6,175 nt of DNA from an uncultured Bacilli bacterium (GTDB taxonomy: Bacteria; Bacillota_I; Bacilli_A; RF39; UBA660), in the NCBI GenBank assembly GCA_947623855.1, contig CANQHW010000069.1, forward strand, positions 1 through 6,175, given 5' to 3'. A program made the position numbers and the translations under genes. Of this stretch, positions 5,375 to 6,175 are shown piece after piece. Position 1 is the first letter of the stretch; each line of letters opens with the position of its first letter. The notes under the pieces were generated by a model. It searched no databases and had not been told where the DNA came from. It saw nothing but the letters and a program-made list of their open reading frames with translations.

Positions 5375-6175
5375 TTATTTTAAAGCTGCAATTAATTCAG
5401 CTTTTTTCATAGTTGAATAACCTTTTACTCCAGCATCCTTAGCTTTATTTTTTAAATCACTTAAAGTAAGAGCTTCTAAATCTTCTTTAACACTTTTTTT
5501 AGTTTCTTTCTTAGGAGCTTCTTTTTTTACTTCTTCTTTTTTAGGTTTTTCTTCTTTTACTTCTTCTTTAACTTGTTTAACTTCTTCCTTTGGTTGTTGA
5601 GTTACTCCTTCTCCTTTTTTATCTTCTTCCGTAACAAAATCAATCATTTCTAATCCATTAGCTTCGCATATAGCGTTACCTAATACCCCTAAAACAACCT
5701 TAACACTTCTTACAGCATCATCATTACCTGGAATAACATAATCAACATCATCTGGATCACAATTAGTATCTACAATCCCAAATACTGGAATATTTAACTT
5801 TCTTGCTTCTCTAATTGCATTATATTCCTTTTTAGGATCTACAATAATAATTCCTTGTGGTAATTTTTCCATATTTCTAATACCACATAATAATTTATTT
5901 AATTTATCATATTCTTTCTTTAATTTAATAACTTCTTTTTTAGGTAGAACTTCAAATGTTCCATCACTTTCCATTTTTTCAATTTCTTCAAGTCTTTTAA
6001 CTCTTCTTCTAATAGTTCTAAAGTTAGTAAGTGTTCCTCCTAACCATCTTTCAATTACATAGAATGAATTACTTCTTTTAGCAGTTTCTTCACTACCTTC
6101 TTGAGCTTGTTTTTTAGTACCTACAAAAAGAAAAGTACCTCCATTCTTGGCAATATTATTGATTTCGGCATAAGC
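5375..6175 (-). CDS. rpsB: 30S ribosomal protein S2, 5' end outside window, with C-terminal Rho_N/SAP-like extension
   Basis: The frame is open to the window edge (6175), so about the first 50 residues lie outside; 266 codons are visible. An internal Met at 5974 is not the start, because typical S2 sequence precedes it: LFVGTKKQAQ and ERWLGGTLTNFRTIRRR. Downstream come FEVLPKKEV, IIIVDPKKE, REARKLNIPVFGIVDTNCDP and IPGNDDAVRS, all canonical for S2, which binds the 30S head-body junction near S1 and the mRNA exit. The normal S2 fold ends near AICEA (about 5658). After it comes an unusual 94-residue addition: a Lys/Glu/Pro-rich, probably disordered linker (about 5483-5629) with repeated KEEVK-like units, then LEALTLSDLKNKAK...KGYSTMKKAELIAAL (5378-5482). 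That last segment fits the Rho_N/SAP/HeH helix-extension-helix nucleic-acid-binding pattern. Its stop is 10 bases before tsf. Confidence 0.97.
   Translation of the reverse strand, partial: AYAEINNIAKNGGTFLFVGTKKQAQEGSEETAKRSNSFYVIERWLGGTLTNFRTIRRRVKRLEEIEKMESDGTFEVLPKKEVIKLKKEYDKLNKLLCGIRNMEKLPQGIIIVDPKKEYNAIREARKLNIPVFGIVDTNCDPDDVDYVIPGNDDAVRSVKVVLGVLGNAICEANGLEMIDFVTEEDKKGEGVTQQPKEEVKQVKEEVKEEKPKKEEVKKEAPKKETKKSVKEDLEALTLSDLKNKAKDAGVKGYSTMKKAELIAALK

Noticed and set aside
5483..5629. Possible nucleotide-level tandem repeat or assembly artefact in the Lys/Glu-rich part of rpsB
   Set aside because: The TTCTTC-like pattern follows from Lys/Glu codons on the other strand. The units are not exact copies and the frame stays open into a plausible domain.
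5375..5974. Treating the Met at 5974 as the start of a 199-residue protein
   Set aside because: The frame continues upstream with canonical S2 sequence (VGTKKQAQ, RWLGGTLTNF), so this Met is internal to rpsB.

Overview
The window looks like a housekeeping segment of a low-GC Gram-positive (Bacillota/Mycoplasmatota-type) chromosome. Evidence for this is the strong A+T bias at silent positions, strong GGAGG-type ribosome binding sites, a GpsB protein, a PrsA-type lipoprotein, and a type B (Bacillus-type) RNase P RNA. All seven complete or nearly complete genes read through without in-frame TGA, and every Trp is TGG. The standard code is therefore likely, which argues against a code-4 Mycoplasma and fits an uncultured Bacilli/Erysipelotrichia/RF39-like or Acholeplasma-like lineage. 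The exact taxon cannot be fixed from this sequence.

Layout. On the plus strand, positions 1-87 hold a promoter and a strong ribosome binding site for prsA (88-1116), a secreted foldase lipoprotein. A 28-codon frame ending at 87 may be the tail of an upstream membrane protein. Everything after prsA lies on the minus strand. Read in its direction of transcription, from 6175 down to 1133, it runs: rpsB (ribosomal protein S2, 5' end outside the window), tsf (EF-Ts), a terminator, a strong promoter, gpsB, rnpB (RNase P RNA), rodZ-like, pgsA, a terminator, a miaB promoter, miaB, and a terminator shared with convergent prsA.

How it fits together. rpsB-tsf is a translation operon. gpsB-rnpB is the arrangement known from Bacillus; GpsB tunes cell-wall synthesis, while RNase P matures tRNA 5' ends. 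rodZ-pgsA is another conserved Bacilli pair, joining cell-shape control to phosphatidylglycerol synthesis. miaB modifies tRNA (ms2i6A37). Genes that often sit between or beside these modules (pyrH-frr after tsf; cinA-recA-rny between pgsA and miaB) are absent, so the segment is a compacted mosaic of conserved blocks.

Nothing here looks like an undescribed defence, mobile or biosynthetic system. The most notable points are a charged linker plus Rho_N/SAP-like domain fused to the C-terminus of S2, the overlap of the gpsB stop codon with the RNase P RNA P1 helix, terminators whose stems contain or abut the stop codons, a truncated RodZ with no visible Shine-Dalgarno sequence, and two small repeats in 5' leaders.
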